Shown here one piece after another: positions 17,935-28,378 of a DNA stretch of 40,000 nt; position 1 is the stretch's first letter; every line of letters starts with the position of its first letter. A program made the translations under genes and the position numbers. Under the pieces are notes generated by a model, which did no database searches, was not told the origin of the DNA, and worked only from the letters and a program-made list of their open reading frames with translations. The stretch is from Symbiodinium natans. Its lineage: Eukaryota > Sar > Dinophyceae > Suessiales > Symbiodiniaceae. The stretch lies in the NCBI GenBank assembly GCA_905221605.1, contig CAJNDS010000067.1, positions 87,501 to 127,500 on the forward strand, given 5' to 3'.

Positions 17935-19396
17935 GGTTCTCCTGGACCTCCGGACAGGCATCACTGCGCGATGGCGGACCCATGCGTGGACGACGCTTGC
18001 AGCTTACCCTGAACGTGAAAACTGGCTTGTTCGTAGCAGGGAATGAGGGAAGTAAAGCCCTTTATATACCCTTTATATGCCCTTTATATGCCCTTTATAT
18101 GCCCTTTATATACCCTTTATATACCCTTTATATACCCTTTATAGGGCCCTAATTCCCTCCTTCCCTACTAAGGAACCAGGGGGGAAAAGCACGAAAGTTG
18201 GGGGAGTAGGTTGGCTTTGGGGGTGTAGGCGCTCTAAACCTGAACCCTAAACCCTAAACTTGGCCCTAAACCCTCAAAGCCTTATAAGGCTGTGTAGGAG
18301 TTGTGGGAGGTTTTGGGGGGATCAGGGCTGACGGCTCAGGGCTTAGGCTCGTTGGGCATCGATGTGGGGTTTATCTAGGGTTTAGGGTTTAGGGTTTAGG
18401 GTTTAGGGTTTAGGGTTTAGGGTTTAGGGAAATAAGAACTAAGGCATGCGGCATATACCTTAAATCGTCTATGTTGGTGGTTAAGAGACATTGCTCTCGA
18501 TTCATGACAGCCTCTGCAAGCTGCAAGGAGCTGAACCCTACACCCTAAAGGCCTCTTAAAATAATGGGTGTAGGGTTTAGGGTCCCTAGCCCTAAACCCC
18601 AAACCCTAAACCCAGAATTCACGGCTCAGGCTTCGAGGATGAGGTGGAGCTTATGGCGTCCTCCTTGCTGCAGAGCTCCCTGCGCAGGACAGAGTAGTTT
18701 AGGGTTAAGGGTTTAGGGTTTAGGGCAAGGGAACCTGGTAGGCAGGTCGTAAAACCGTAAGCCCCAAACACCCTACACGTCAGTTCATCATTCGGGAAGC
18801 TCAACTTAGGGCACCTGAAGAACCCGACTAAGAAGCTCTTTGCCAGCAGAAGGTTCGCAGGGTTTTGGTGCCTTCCGGGTTAGGGTTTAGGGTTTAGGGT
18901 TTCGGGTTTCGGGTTTAGGGTTTAGGGTGGGTTCCCAAGGGGCGGAGAAGGCAGCTTCAGCGTGTTGAAGGTGCGAGGGTTCAGGGTGGAGGGTTTAGGG
19001 TTGCGGGTGTGGGGTTGAGGGTTGAAGGCTTAGGGTTGAGAGTTCAGGGTTGAGGGTTGTAGGTGTTTAGTGTTGAGGGTTGAAGGTTTCGGTTTGTAGT
19101 TGTTTCGGCTTTAGGATTAATGGGCGCAGGTCCAACGATGACGGGCATGTGCCTTGCCAGCTCAGCCAATTGATTTGTGCTGGAACCCTATACCAGCAAT
19201 CCCGCCGACCGCACAGGACCACCAAGGTCTACTCCTTCCTGTCAGGCAGGTCCCCTAAACCCTAAACCCTAAACCCTAAACCCTGAACCCTGAACCCTAA
19301 ACCCTAAATTCAAGCCTTCGAGTCGAATTTTGCTAGGATGTCCTTTACGGGCCGCCTTCGTCAGTACCAATACTGCAGACTAAACACCCATCAATG
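17935..19396 (+). CDS. Exon-like series, unknown protein(s)
   Basis: Blocks: 17935-18014 (V-L-L-D-L-R-T-G-I-T-A-R-W-R), which joins in phase to 18180 onwards across a GT-AG intron made of family E element 18022-18179; 18326-18363; 18444-18533 (K-A-C-G-I-Y-L-K-S-S-M-L-V-V-K); 18616-18687 (I-H-G-S-G-F-E-D-E-V-E-L-M-A-S); about 18785-18846; 18938-18977; 19130-19256 (S-N-D-D-G-H-V-P-C-Q-L-S-Q-L-I-C); 19313-19396 (F-E-S-N-F-A-R-M-S-F-T-G-R-L-R). No start ATG was identified. A further block, 19679-19737, ends at GAGAG|GTTTAGGG. Most blocks start after AG, many with G. Function unknown. Confidence 0.3.
18022..18179. mobile_element. Family E element with internal CCCTTTATAT(A/G) repeats
   Basis: The degenerate left end CTGGCTTGTTCGTAGCAGGG and the right end CCCTACTAAGGAACCAG flank about eight tandem copies of the 11-mer CCCTTTATATR (18058-18141). 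The repeats have expanded inside the element. Confidence 0.75.
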
Positions 19397-19785
19397 TCTA
19401 TAAACCCCTGCATGACCATGTAGGACCTTGGGACATTTTTTGCGTCCCCTTACTGTGTTGAAGAGGATTCTAAACCGCAAACCCTACATCCTAAACCCCA
19501 AACCTTAAACCCCAAACCCCAAACCCTAAACCCTACATCCTAAACCCCAAACCCCAAACCCCAAACCCTAAACCTTAAACCCCACACCCTAAACCCCAAA
19601 CCCTACATCCTAAACCCTAAACCCTAAACCCCAAACCCTAAACCCTAAACCCTAAGCCCTTTTAGGGATCTTCCTCAGAGGGTCTCAAAGGGCCCAACCG
19701 ATTGGGGTCACCATCGTGTTGGGTGGACAGTTGAGAGGTTTAGGGTTTAGGGTTCAGGGTTTAGGGCTTTTTCTTTCATAGATTT

Positions 19786-19883
19786 CTGGGTGGCCCAGTG
19801 GTATTCTTGTTTCAAGGTTCTCTTATAACGTAACCAGACCAAAAAAGGGTACCCTTATTATAACATGGTTACCGGGCTACCAG
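19786..19883. mobile_element. Family F element
   Basis: The left end CTGGGTGGCCCAGTGG pairs with the right end GTTACCGGGCTACCAG. The interior boxes GTTTCAAGGTTCTCTTATAA, GTAACCAGACC and AAAAAGGGTACCCTTAT are shared with 835-930 and 22383-22461. Confidence 0.7.
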
Positions 19884-20101
19884 GTTCCTCTCAGGGATTG
19901 GGCTTGTTGCTTAGGGTTTAGGGTTTAAGGTTTCGGGTTCAGGGTTGGGTTCAGGGTTGTTTAGTGTTTGTTTGTGTGTTGAGGGTTTAGGGTTTAGGGT
20001 AGACTAACCCATGTACCCTCAGGTCTCCCAATGTTCCCATGCTTTAGGGGTGTGTGGGGCTTATGGTTTATAAACCCTCAGCCCTAAACCTGTATCATTT
20101 G

Positions 20102-20301
20102 TTCTCCTACTACCCCGCTCTATACTATCTCCCCTAGGTTCCCCGCCTTAAATCGTCTTAACTAGGCTTAATTGTCCCCACCAAAGGGGCGTAGTAGGGG
20201 AACCCATGGTGTCCCTCTGCATACTAACAGTCCTTAATAGAGATTTTATTGGGGGTACTACAATCCCAACTAAGGACTGTTAGTATAGGGGGGAACATCC
20301 C
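20102..20301. mobile_element. Adjacent family D and family B elements
   Basis: Family D (about 20102-20207) shows TCTCCTACTACCCC, AACTAGGCTTAATTG and GTAGTAGGGGAACCCAT. After about 14 bp, family B (20222-20301) shows ACTAACAGTCCTTAAT, AACTAAGGACTGTTAGTATA and GGGGGAACATCCC. A CCCTAAA array follows directly. Nothing coding is seen from about 19910 to 20477. Confidence 0.6.
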
Positions 20302-20477
20302 AACCCTAAACCCTAAACCCTAAACCCTAAACCCTAGACCCCAAACCCTAAACCCTAAACCCTAAACCCTAAACCCTAAACCCCAAACCCCAAACCCTAA
20401 ACCCTAAACCCTAAACCCTAAACCCTAAGCCTCATCGGGTCTTAGTGTTGCCAGGCACGCCACACCACCACACAGCC

Positions 20478-21635
20478 ATGCTGGTGGGAGCTGGATGTTG
20501 CCTCCTCGCCGGAATTCTGTGGCCTGGCCAGTGGGGTGAGGGTTTAGGGTTTAGGGTTTAGGGTTTAGGGTTTTGGGTTTTGGGTTTAGGGTTTAGGGTT
20601 TAGGGTTTAGGGTTTAAAGTTTAGGGTTTAGGGTTTAGGGTTTAGGGTCAGGGTCTGGCTATTGTGCCCTTGGTAACCTTTTGAGGAGTCCTTGAATCAG
20701 GGATATCATGTTTGGGAGACACTAGGGTTGGGGTGGGGGTGGGTGGGTGGGTTCAGGGTGTTAGGGTTCAGGGATTCAGGGTTTGTGGTTTTGGGGTGTC
20801 GCATGATCTGTTTTACAGGTATTGCTTTGAAGAGCGTCTAGCGTTTAGGGTTTAAGCCACCTAGCGTGCGTCAATGTGCCTTGAGCCCACGAAACACCAA
20901 AAACCCCTAAACTTCGGAGACTTCGACCCCCTCCCGGCACCCTAAACCCTAAACCCTAAACCCTGAACCCTGAACCCTAAGCCCTAAGCCCTGAACCCTG
21001 AACCCTGAACCCCAATCAACTCTGAACTCCTTCAGCTGCGCCTAAGGAGATTTGCAATGGCGCGGCAAGATGGTGCATCAGGTTCGGTGGCCCCTAAACC
21101 CTAAACCCTAAACCCTAAACCCTAAACCCTAAACCCTAAACCCTACACCCTAAACCCTAAACCCTAAACCCTAAACCCTAAACTCCAAGGGCCCTCATTT
21201 CGGGCTGGGCTTAGCGTTCTTGTTTTGGCTTCTACCCTCCGTACTCCTCAAACCCTAAACCCTAAACCCTACACCCTACACCCTAAACCCTAAACCCTAA
21301 GCCGTAAACCCTGCCAACCTGAATGCAGTCCTGGCGCCCATGACGAGCATCCTGCTCTTCGTCTTCTGGACGCTCGGCTGCTTCTTCTTTGCATCCTTCT
21401 GGCTGGCTCTTAGGACTTTAACTTTTTGGGTTTTGGGTTTAGGGTTTAGGGTTTAGGGTTTAGGGTTTAGGGTTTAGGGTTTAGGGTTTAGGGTTTAGGG
21501 TTTAGGGTTTTTGTAGAAACTATAATAGGGAGCCTAAAAGTTCAACTTTTCGCAGAGGTTCAAAAGTCAGCCAAGTCTTGTCAACATATCCTACAGCTGA
21601 AAGTGGGATTGCCTGTAGTTGTTTTTTTTGTTTTG

Positions 21636-21667
<32 letters not shown>

Positions 21668-23144
21668 GGGGGAGGGAGTTGGGGATTATGGTTTAGGGTC
21701 TAGGGTTTAGGGTTTGGTGTCTTTTTAGGGTTTAGGGTTTTAGGGTTTAGGCTGAGAAGGTATAGCGTTGCATGTTGAGACGGTCCAACCCGAAGATCTG
21801 GCCTGATGATCTCACACATGTAGCCGGAGCATTTGGGCGTTTAGGGGTTCCGAAACCCGAAGCCTCAAGGGACGAAAGGAGGGGACCCTTATAAGGGACC
21901 TTAGGGGGGTTGCTTGGTGGCACCTTAGGTTTTTAGGGACTATATGAGGTATATATAAGGTATTCTATCATATAGGGGTATACTTCTGTAGGATTAAGGG
22001 CCCCTTCTAGGGGTCCCTCCTTTTACCCCTTAGAAGCCCTAAGCCCTCGACTCCTAAGCCCTAAACGAAGCCACCGTCCAGCCTGCAGTGAAAGGATTCC
22101 TTCTGGCTAACCCTGTCCTAAACCCTAAACCATAATCTCTAAGCCCTAAACTCGAAACCCTCAACCCTAAGCCCTAAGAACCAACCAACCTAAGACCTGA
22201 ACAGCCCCCGGCTTCTGTACCAGACCGGGCAACCCCGCAAAACCTATGCCTTCAGGAGTCCATGCCCTTAGTCAAAGGATCCATGTATCTATATAGTATA
22301 TACTTGGGCCCTAAAGCTACTATATAGGAACCCCTTTAAGGCCCAAGTACATACTATATAGGTACATGGATCCTTTGGGTTAGTCCTTTTCCTTTTTTTG
22401 GTTCAAGGTTTCCTACAAAGTAACCAACCCAAAAAAGCGTTACTGGGCTACCTAGGCCCATTGACAAAGGGTAAGGCTGCCTCTATTGCTACGTTTGGGG
22501 TTTAGGGTGTAGGGTGTAGGGTGTTAAGCTCTAAACCCTAAGCCCGAAGCGGACGCTAAACCCTTTAAGCCGTGGAACATCAACCCTGCGCTCTCGCCGG
22601 AGGATGTCATGGTATCAGTACTTCTCCGGCGATCCCTTTGACGCCTTCGCTCCTTTGCAAGGAATGACGGCTTGAAGGACACAGGAGTAGGGATTAGGGA
22701 TTATAGGGTTGGGATGCTCCCCCTTATACCGCTAGGGATTATACTTCCCCCCCCCTATTCTAACCCCGACTGTTACTGCAAGGGGTAACATCCCAAGATT
22801 AGGGTTTAGGGTGATGTCACAGGTCTTTTGGCGCGATAGCAAGCGAAGGTCACCATCCCCGTTGCCTAAACCCTAAACCCTAAACCCTAAACCCTAAACC
22901 CTAAACCCTAAACCCTAAGCCCTAAACCCTAAACCCTAAACCCTAAACCCTAAACCCTAAACCCTAAACTAAGTGAGGGGTCGCTTCCGTCGAGCGACAG
23001 ACCCCGAACGCTCGGCCGAGGGCCTTACAGCCCGAGCGCCCAAGCGAAAAGAGAAACGGAAAGGTGAGGGTTAAGCCTCACCGTCTGTCCTGGACAGGCC
23101 AACGGACATCGGCCTTTTTTACGACAACGTCAGTACTCGGCTAA
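20478..23144 (+). CDS. Putative multi-exon membrane protein gene
   Basis: ATG at 20478 opens a signal-peptide-like start (M-L-V-G-A-G-C-C-L-L-A-G-I-L-W) and the exon ends before GTGAGG at 20536. Later blocks: 20652-20672; 21036-21092 (L-R-R-F-A-M-A-R-Q-D-G-A); 21190-21240, hydrophobic (F-G-L-G-L-A-F-L-F-W-L-L-P); about 21329-21410, hydrophobic (L-F-V-F-W-T-L-G-C-F-F-F-A-S-F-W); 21557-21597; 21757-21866 (R-R-S-N-P-K-I-W-P-D-D-L-T-H-V); 22066-22110; about 22553-22612; 22823-22866; 22975-23144, ending TAA. Two hydrophobic exons suggest membrane helices, but the phases between exons are not established, so this may be more than one gene. No transporter family is assigned. Confidence 0.3.
21638..21666. 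repeat. Long poly-G tract
   Basis: An uninterrupted run of about 28-29 G residues. Similar runs occur at about 2287-2306 (G), 2609-2625 (G), 3137-3151 (G), 866-890 (C), 26811-26834 (C) and 29087-29146 (two G blocks). Their lengths are likely to be unstable and imprecise in assembly. Confidence 0.9.
22273..22379. mobile_element. Family C element, best-preserved copy
   Basis: The two halves are near-perfect inverted repeats of about 38 bp. Left arm: CAAAGGATCCATGTATCTA, then TATAGTATATACTTGGGCC. Right arm: GGCCCAAGTACATACTATA, then TAGGTACATGGATCCTTTG. The centre is about 30 bp. No coding. Confidence 0.85.
22383..22461. mobile_element. Family F element immediately after family C
   Basis: CCTTTTTTTGGTTCAAGG, AAAGTAACCAACCC, AAAAAAGCGTTACTGGGCTACC. 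The left terminus is missing, and the copy begins about 3 bp after the family C element, suggesting nested or end-to-end insertion. Confidence 0.55.
22711..22796. mobile_element. Family B element
   Basis: The left terminus GGGATGCTCCCCCTTATACC and right terminus GGGGTAACATCCC are inverted repeats. CCCGACTGTTACTGC replaces the usual AAGGACTGTTAGTA box. Confidence 0.65.
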
Positions 23145-23206
23145 GGGATGGCCGGCACCCAGACCACCTTTAGCGTAGCTAAAGTTTAACCCCAAATCGT
23201 AACCCT

Positions 23207-24213
23207 TTGCCTCTGGAGGTCGGTTCAGGGTTTTGGGTTCAGGGTTTGTCGGGCCCCTCCCCCCCGGGGGCCCCCTGGTCCCTGGTAGCTGGATTCCTGG
23301 ACCAGGAGGCTGGCAAGGGGTTTAGGGAGGCTTTGGGCCAATCGCCCAAACCAAGGCCGGCCGGGCCAGGGGCCCCTCCCGTCCCGGGCCAAGGGCCCCC
23401 CGGGTCATGGGCCTCATATGAGCCCCTTAGCCAAGGGGCCCAACCAAGGCCCGGGCCGAGAGCCCCCAAAAACCCCCACCAAGGGCCAAGAGCGGCGGGA
23501 TCCCCTGAGCAAGGCTTCCCGGGCCAGGGCGGCCCCCAAAGGCCCCTGACCCTTGCCTCCCGCCAAGAAAGGCCCCACCAAGAGCCCTGACCTGAACCAA
23601 GCACCGGGCCTTGCCGGGCCATGGGTGGCGGGCCATGGGTGCCGGGCGGGGGGCCTTGCCGGGCCAACGCCTTGCCGGCAAGGCCCTGGCCGTGCAAGGA
23701 TTTTGGCCCGGGGGCCCTTGGCCCGGCAAGGCCCCTGCGTGGGGGCCCTTTGCCAAGGCCCTTGGCCCGGCAAGGCCCTTGGCCCGGCAAGGCCCTTGGC
23801 CCGGCAAGGCCCTTGCCAGCGCCCTTGGCCCGGCAAGGCCCTTGGCCCGGCAAGGCCCTTGGCCCGGCAAGGCCCTTGGCCCGGCAAGGCCCTTGGCCCG
23901 GCAAGGCCCTTGGCCCGGCAAGGCCCTTGGCCCGACAGACCCTTGCTTGCCGGCAAGGTCTTGGCCCAGAAGGCCCTTCCGGCAAGGCCCTTGGCCCGGC
24001 AAGGCTCTTGGCCTGGCAAGGCTTTTGGCCCGCCAAGGGCCTCGGAGGGGCCAAGGGCCCCACAGATGCCCAAACAAGGGCCCCCCCGAACCAGGGCTCG
24101 GCTAAGGGCCTAGGAAGCCTCCAAGACAGGCGCCAAGAGCCACCAAAAGGCTTCAAAAGCTTCAAAAGGCCCACTAAAAGAAGGGGGACCACAAGATTTG
24201 TCCGTGCCCACAA
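23207..24213. repeat. GC-rich minisatellite island (17-bp unit CCCTTGGCCCGGCAAGG)
   Basis: The 17-bp unit is tandemly repeated about nine to ten times between 23757 and 23935 and decays into GGCCAAGGGCC-type variants across about 1 kb. The unit is close to self-complementary (CCTTG...CAAGG). Because the unit has no stop in several frames and 17 is not a multiple of 3, overlapping open frames of 160-320 codons appear on both strands, giving 17-residue Pro/Gly/Ala repeats. These are by-products of the repeat, not genes. Confidence 0.9.
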
Positions 24214-25060
24214 TGAAAAATGCTATTTTTGAATATTGAAAACATTGTTTTTAGGCACCCCTGCCCGCAATGAAAAATGTTCTTTTTTAGTATTGAAATC
24301 GATGGCTCCCCCTAAATCAGCAAGGACCTCTACGGGCCCACGTGCCGAAGGCCCGAAAAGGACCGAGGCTACCCCGAACCCCAGCCTAAACCCTGACACC
24401 GCAAAACCCTACGACGGCCTTCAAGCAAATAAGGGCCTCTACGAACCCTAACGTGCCGAAGGCCCGAAAAGGGCCGAGGCTACCCCGAACCCCAGCTTAA
24501 ACCCTAACACCGCAAAACCCTACGAAGGCCTTCAAGCAAATAAGGGCCTCTACGGGCCCTAAGTTGCCGAAGGCCCGAAAAAGGCCGAGGCTACCCCGAA
24601 CCCGAGCTTAAACCCTAGCGATTGACAGACTCATTGGCGAAAAACTCATTAATAGGTTCCCTGACCTTTAAATGAATAAAGCCTCTACGGCCCCTGACAC
24701 GCCGAAGGTCCGAACAAGGCCCCGAGAGATCCCAAGAGCCACCAAAATACTTCAAAAGGCTTCAAAAGGCCCCCTAAAAACTAAAAAAGGGGGGCCCCAG
24801 GATGCCCGTACCCGCAATGAAAAATGCGATTTTTTGGTAGTGAAATCGATGCTTAATTGAGGCCCTTAAAGAAGGGGAATCCAGGAGCAGACGCAAAGGG
24901 TTCCCCTGACCTTCAAATAAATAAGGGCCTCTACGGGCCCTGACACGCCGAAGGCCCGAAAAGGGCCGAGGCTACCCCCAACCCCAGCTTGAACCCTAAC
25001 AGCGCAACTTTAAAAAACATCAAAGCAAGCATCAGAGCACAAGAAAGTAAATTCCATAAA
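24206..25060. repeat. Second dispersed repeat family, ~120-bp tandem units
   Basis: Units contain GCCCGAAAAGGGCCGAGGCT, ACCCCGAACCCCAGCTTAAA, CCCTACGAAGGCCTTCAAGC and AATAAGGGCCTCTACGGG, repeated at about 24318, 24449, 24560 and 24935. A second motif, CCCGCAATGAAAAATG with a following TATTGAAATCGATG, appears three times (24206, 24261, 24809). No gene supported. Confidence 0.8.
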
Positions 25061-25165
25061 CCCTAAACCCTAATAGAGTATAGTTTGGGTGGCCGGGGTG
25101 GGTTGACGGGCAACGCGAGCGCGCGGCCCGGGGTGTTTCACAGCCGAGCGCGCGCCCTCCCCTGA

Positions 25166-25465
25166 CACACCCTAAACCCTAAACCCTAAACCGTAAACCC
25201 TAAACCCTAAACCCTAAACCCTAAACCCTAAACCCTAAACCCTAAACCCTAAACCCTAAACCCTAAACCCTAAACCCTAAACCCTAAACCCTAAACCCTA
25301 AACCCTAAACCCTAAACCCTAAACCCTAACCCTACACCCTAAACCCTAAACCCTAAACCCTAAACCCTAAACCCTAAACCCTAAACCCTAAACCCTAAAC
25401 CCTAAACCCTAAACCCTAAACCCTAAACCCTAAACCCTAAACCCTAAACCCTAAACCCTAAACCC
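25166..25465. repeat. Longest telomere-repeat array in the window
   Basis: About 300 bp of CCCTAAA with only a few substitutions (CCGTAAA near 25190; CCCTAACCCTACACCC near 25322). It borders the repeat island on its left and an exon-like block (25481) on its right. Confidence 0.97.
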
Positions 25466-25480
25466 AAGCCGGGGCTGCAG

Positions 25481-25926
25481 CTTCTATGCTCTACCGACAA
25501 ATGGACCCCTAAAGATGACTTTGCTTCCTCTGTTCGCAATGAAACGGGAAATCCGCAGCTCTCAAGCCCCTCCCCCCCCAACTTACTTGGGACCCAAAAC
25601 CCTAAACCCGAAACCCTAAACCCTAAACCCGTGTTGGGCAAGGTTTAGGAGTTTAGGGTCTAGGAGTTGGGGGGGGTGAAGCTGCCAAGGAGTTCTTTGA
25701 GGTCTCGACTTTGCTGAAACCCTGAGCTTCAAGAAGGTTTGCCCTTGGGGTTTAGGGTTTCGGGTTTCGGGTTTCGGGTTTAGGGCCAGGGTTTAGGGTT
25801 TAGGGTTAGGGTGCCGCAGGGGCTTTAGAGAATCCCGAAGCATATCCAGGTGGAGAGTATGACCTACTGCCCGTCGCCGGTCCCCGTCGAGGGACACTGT
25901 CCAGTAGGCTCCAGCCTCCTGGCTAA
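25481..25926 (+). CDS. Exon-like blocks ending in a stop
   Basis: Block 25481-25590 follows GGGGCTGCAG (L-L-C-S-T-D-K-W-T-P-K-D-D-F-A-S-S-V-R). A block about 25663-25712 has E-A-A-K-E-F-F-E-V-S-T-L-L. Block 25820-25926 (A-L-E-N-P-E-A-Y-P-G-G-E-Y-D-L-L) ends in TAA at 25924. The first and last are each about 36 codons open. Degenerate telomere units separate all three. Phase was not proven and no family is recognised. Confidence 0.35.
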
Positions 25927-26469
25927 GAAGGCTTAGGGTTTAGGGCTTGGGGGTTTAGGGTTTGGGGTTTAGGGTTTAGGGTTTAGGGTTTAGGGGTTGG
26001 GGCTTTAGAGTTTAGGGTTTGGGGTTTGGGGTTCAGGGTTAAGGGTTTAGGGTTAGGGTCTCGGGGCTTGAACTTTAAGGGTTTAGGGTGAGGTTTTGTT
26101 TAGGGTTCAGGCTGCTGCTTTCGGGATACTCCAAAGAAAGTTGAACTTTATATATGAACTTAGCTCATATATACAGACCATAGAAATGGGGTGGACAACG
26201 GGTCGGACGTAAGTCATTCTTCTTGCGTTTAAGCAGAGCTTACAGAGAGTTTTGCTCAGAGAATGTTGCGGGCCGTCGTAGCAGAATTGCTGCGCTATAG
26301 AGTTTATAGTTTCTTGAGTTCGTAGTGCTCCTTACCGTATGTAGGGCTTTATTGCTTTAGTTTTTTGGTGTTGATTAGTGACAAGGGTTGGGGCTTACGA
26401 TTTTTTAGTTTAGACTTTAGCCGAAACTTGAGCCTTTGGGAGTTAGCAACTTTGTTGGCCTTAGGACAG
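25927..26469. other. Degenerate arrays plus AT-rich spacer
   Basis: To about 26110: degenerate TTTAGGG units. From 26110 to 26469 there are no arrays. The spacer contains the inverted repeat TATATATGA (26147) / TCATATATA (26165) and a small frame from ATG 26263 (M-L-R-A-V-V-A-E-L-L-R-Y-R, 20 codons to a stop). It could be a promoter plus a short first exon, but nothing decides it. Confidence 0.35.
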
Positions 26470-28080
26470 GAAGCCGGGATGACCCTCCGCCACCCCAAAA
26501 ACCCTACCAACCCAGAACTCTCAACCCTAAACCCTAAACCCTAAACCCTAAACTCTAATTCTTCTTGGGGGGGCGGCTAGTAGAAGATCCCATGAGAAGT
26601 CCTTGAAGCTCTTAGCATCGGCGCCACAGCAGAGAAGGAAGTTCCTAAGATCCGTTTAGGGTTTAGGGGTTTAGGGGTTTAGGGTTTAGGGTTTAGGGTT
26701 CAGGGTTTAGGGGTTTAGGGTTTAGGGGTTTAGGGTTTAGGGTTGAGGGTTGAGGCTTGAGGGGTTGAGGGTTGCAGGGCTTAGGTTCAGGTTTTAAGGT
26801 AGTTTCGGACCCCCCCCCCCCCCCCCCCCCCCCCGCCATTCTAGACCCCAAACCCTCTACAACAAAAAATCGAAGGCCAAAGCCCCTACAGACCTTAAAC
26901 CCTCTACACTCAGACCGTGTTGTGGTGCAAGTTTTTCAACCCTAACCCTAAACCCTAAACCCTAAACCCTAAACCCTAAACCCTAAACCCTAAACCCTAA
27001 ACCCTAAACCCTAAACCCTAAACCCTAAACCCTAAACCTAAGCCCTAAACCCTAAACCCCAAACCCTCATTTTTCTAGGCTACTCCTAGAGCGTCTTGTG
27101 CTGCAAGGTTTTCATCAAGGCCGCTGCGTGCCCGAGCCGCCAAGCAGCGTCAACTGGTCACTCTCGGACGCTGGAGCCTGTTGATGTCCTAGCAATTGCT
27201 TAAACAAACCAGGTTTGGGGTTTCTTTTTTTCGGGTTTAGGGTTTAGGGTTTAGGGTTTAAGGTTTAAGGTTTAGGGTTTCGTTTTTCGGGTTTAGGGTT
27301 TAGGGTTAGGTTTTCGGGTTTAGGAACCAATTGCTTGAGAACCCACCCCAAAATTACCTTTATCTTGCTACTATTTGTTTTAGAAGGGTTCTTAAGCAAG
27401 TTGTAGTTTGGGGATTTCGGATAAATGTAGGGTTTAGGTGTACGGGTGCTAAAACAGGATCCTTGCAGAACTGTGAGCTTAGGCCCCAACTACAAGAAGG
27501 TGCCTGCCGAGTTATCTAAGTGCCCTACACTGGGTTACAAGGATCCTAACTTAGGTTATAGGTCCCGTAACTAGAGTTAGTATATTAGGGGGACCCTCCT
27601 TGTGCTAGTTGCATCTAACCTTATAAGGCCCTCTCTCTTCGCAAAGGACTCCGACGCCTGAATCTCATATTCGCGCGCAGGTTTTCGCGGTTTCACACAG
27701 CATGCTCCTCCTTCAATCTCTCGTGAACCTGCAAGCCCTGAACTTTGCCCTAAGCCTCTCAAATCCCAAAAGAATATTGTGATAGTGAAAGTCCTTTTGC
27801 TTGCATAAGTCATGCTAATTTGATAGCTAAGGCGCACTGCTCAGACAAGAACTTTGTGGTTGGGCGCGCGGCACGTGCCTGGCCGGGTAAGGATCTGTCA
27901 CACAAGGTCTAGGGCTACCAGATTGTTGGGCTTAGGGCTTCGGTGAAGGGGTTCAGGTTTAAGGTTGGTGGATTCGGGCTTATGTTCTCTGATTTCATTC
28001 TGATCCCTAGGCTTGGGGAAAGACAGATGGGGGGTCCCCATCTCCGAAAACAGAGCATTGTTGTTGCAGTTGATGTTCCC
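26470..28080 (+). CDS. Exon-like series, unknown
   Basis: Blocks: 26470-26525 (E-A-G-M-T-L-R-H-P-K), 26584-26653 (R-S-H-E-K-S-L-K-L-L-A-S-A-P-Q-Q), 27108-27203 (V-F-I-K-A-A-A-C-P-S-R-Q, TAA at 27201; a second frame is also open), about 27640-27780 (about 45 codons including M-L-L-L-Q-S-L-V-N-L-Q-A-L-N-F), 27832-27906 (A-H-C-S-D-K-N-F-V-V-G-R-A-A-R-A-W, ends AAG|GT) and 28027-28080. An inverted TTGCTTGAGAACCC / GGGTTCTTAAGCAA pair (27331/27387) and a K-type repeat (27531-27620, shared with 8473-8570) lie between them. Confidence 0.3.
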
Positions 28081-28378
28081 TAAACCCTAAACCCTACACC
28101 CTAAACCCTTAATAATGAGTGAAGTCTTGCATTGCCCCTTGCCTCTGGTGGGTTTGGGGCTAGCTAGTCTTGCGGTGTAGGGTTTAGGCTCCAACTCTGT
28201 TGGGAGTTTACGATAATAATAACCCTAAACCCTAAACCCGAACAGTATTCCCTTATACTAAGGACCCCAATCAGGTCCCTAAACCCTAAGCCCGAAACCC
28301 TAAACCCTAAACCCTAACCCTAAACCCTAAACCCTAAACCCCACCTCCCGAACTCTGCCAACCCTGAGCCCATCCTAG

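Noticed and set aside
21329-21410. Assignment of the hydrophobic exon to a choline-transporter-like or other named transporter
   Set aside because: Only hydrophobicity supports it; no signature residues were recognised.
23239-24213. A 324-codon minus-strand gene and overlapping frames of 160-220 codons on both strands
   Set aside because: They arise from the 17-bp minisatellite; all give the same Pro/Gly/Ala-rich repeat in several frames, with no start context or splice logic.
25166-25465. CRISPR-like or satellite array
   Set aside because: The unit is 7 bp with no spacers; it is a simple telomere-type array.
25663-25712. A Rab-type small GTPase motif (F-F-E-V-S)
   Set aside because: The resemblance to the F-F-E-T-S-A box is too short, and neighbouring blocks show no GTP-binding motifs.
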